Source: Magnetococcales bacterium (GTDB lineage Bacteria > Pseudomonadota > Magnetococcia > Magnetococcales > DC0425bin3). Taken from it: DNA of 64,000 nucleotides. Both the position numbers and the translations under genes were made by a program. The DNA lies in assembly GCA_015229045.1 (NCBI GenBank), contig JADGCJ010000003.1, positions 43,160 through 107,159 on the forward strand. Direction: 5' to 3'. The notes beneath the pieces are model-generated. The model saw nothing but the letters and a program-made list of their open reading frames with translations. It was not told the origin of the DNA and did no database searches. Shown here in pieces: positions 63,281-64,000 of this stretch. The stretch's first letter is position 1. Each line of letters starts with the position of its first letter.

Positions 63281-64000
63281 CTACAAATCCGCTCCCGGAG
63301 TAAAGGTTCCTTCGGCAGCCGCGATGACGGCCAGGGCAGCCATGCCAGCTGTCTCCGTGCGTAATACCCTTGAACCGAGGCTGATGGCAAGGCCACCAGA
63401 TGCGTGAATCAAATCGCGTTCCTGGTCGCTCCACCCCCCTTCCGGTCCAACCAGAAGGGTCAGGGGGGTGTCTGCCAGGTCCGGGGCCAGGGCAAAAAGC
63501 GACTGACGTTGCCCAGCGACATCCATGAACAACAGAAGCTCGCCGGAAAGCACTGTCTGCGGAATCTGCGCGAGGGGAACAGGCGCATGAATCTCCGGAA
63601 TCGTCGCCCGACGACACTGCATGGCCGCCTTCCGGATGATGCGCGGCCAGGTCATCGATTTATCCTGGCGCGGCGCATCCTCACCCGACATCCGGCATGA
63701 TCGCGCCGACACCACGGGTTGGATCTCGGTGACACCCAGCTCCACGGACTTTTGCACCACCCAGAGCATGCGTTCCCGGTCAGGCAGGGCCTGCGCCAGA
63801 CGGCGGCGGTGGCGCGGTTCCACGCTACCCGGCAGCGCGGCAAACGGACGCACCCCCTGCCCGGACCCCAAAAAACGCGCCCGATACAACCCTCCTGCCG
63901 GATCGACCACGGTCAGGATATCGCCAGGATGGGGTTGCCAGCGAGCCAAAACCCCCTCCATGCCGGGGGCCAGGGATATCGGCTCTTCCAGGATCGCGGG
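63281..64000 (-). CDS. rsmE: 16S rRNA m3U1498 methyltransferase RsmE (5' end outside window)
   Basis: SPOUT-class methyltransferase that modifies U1498 of 16S rRNA. 239 codons are visible. The frame stays open to the window edge, so the start lies beyond it; an internal ATG at 63961 is unlikely to be the start because family members have more residues before HPGDILTVVD. Diagnostic are VQKSVELGVTEIQPVVSARS, LLVGPEGGWSDQE and SLGSRVLRTETAGMAALAVI (the trefoil knot). It is 66 bases upstream of hflK. Confidence 0.92.
   Translation of the reverse strand, partial: PAILEEPISLAPGMEGVLARWQPHPGDILTVVDPAGGLYRARFLGSGQGVRPFAALPGSVEPRHRRRLAQALPDRERMLWVVQKSVELGVTEIQPVVSARSCRMSGEDAPRQDKSMTWPRIIRKAAMQCRRATIPEIHAPVPLAQIPQTVLSGELLLFMDVAGQRQSLFALAPDLADTPLTLLVGPEGGWSDQERDLIHASGGLAISLGSRVLRTETAGMAALAVIAAAEGTFTPGADL

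Overview
The window is a GC-rich chromosomal segment of a Gram-negative, facultatively anaerobic proteobacterium. It encodes lipoproteins, periplasmic c-type cytochromes, HflKC and MltF. The closely packed dispersed repeats make me think of Magnetococcales or a related lineage, but the sequence alone does not prove that. No rRNA, phage, CRISPR array or complete transposon is visible.

Region 1 (1-11256, + strand) is a denitrification island. An 11-bp tandem repeat and a 161-bp MITE-like element lead to a perfect FNR/DNR-type box (294-307) before nirS (cytochrome cd1 nitrite reductase). nirC, nirF, nirD-like, nirL-like, a fused nirG-nirH type gene, nirJ and nirN follow, nearly all joined by 1-7 base start/stop overlaps. 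Together they make and load heme d1. nirE and nirM are not in the cluster. A dispersed repeat has been absorbed in frame into the 5' end of nirD. A membrane SpoIIE/PP2C phosphatase and a membrane-anchored cytochrome c come next.

Region 2 (11299-15861) holds mfd, a tRNA-Asn with its own promoter and terminator, and a SAM hydroxide adenosyltransferase-like gene.

Region 3 (15945-47142, - strand) is one long block of translation and transcription genes. Read on the minus strand it runs: tRNA-Tyr, tRNA-Gly, tRNA-Thr, tuf, rpmG, tRNA-Trp, secE, nusG, rplKAJL, rpoBC, rpsLG, fusA, the S10 and spc operons, secY, rpmJ, rpsMKD, rpoA, rplQ. The usual second tuf is missing between fusA and rpsJ, and adk, map and infA are missing after secY. 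Several spacers carry palindromic repeat elements that recur elsewhere in the window.

Region 4 (47296-57639) contains an XRE-cupin regulator divergent from peroxiredoxin and Fe-SOD, a DUF4160/DUF2442-HTH pair, comM, a GT39-like membrane protein, and a divergent pair: a DUF2249-hemerythrin protein and a 12-TM heme-copper-oxidase-subunit-I-like protein. That pair shares a second perfect FNR/DNR box (54466-54479) of the same type as the one at nirS. mltF follows.

Region 5 (58166-64000, - strand) is a tightly coupled group: hflK, hflC, DUF2065, yceD (DUF177), rpmF, plsX, fabH, preceded by an rsmE that runs off the right edge.

The most interesting material is the repeat captured in nirD, the second FNR/DNR box with its uncharacterised protein pair, and several families of covarying palindromic elements between genes.
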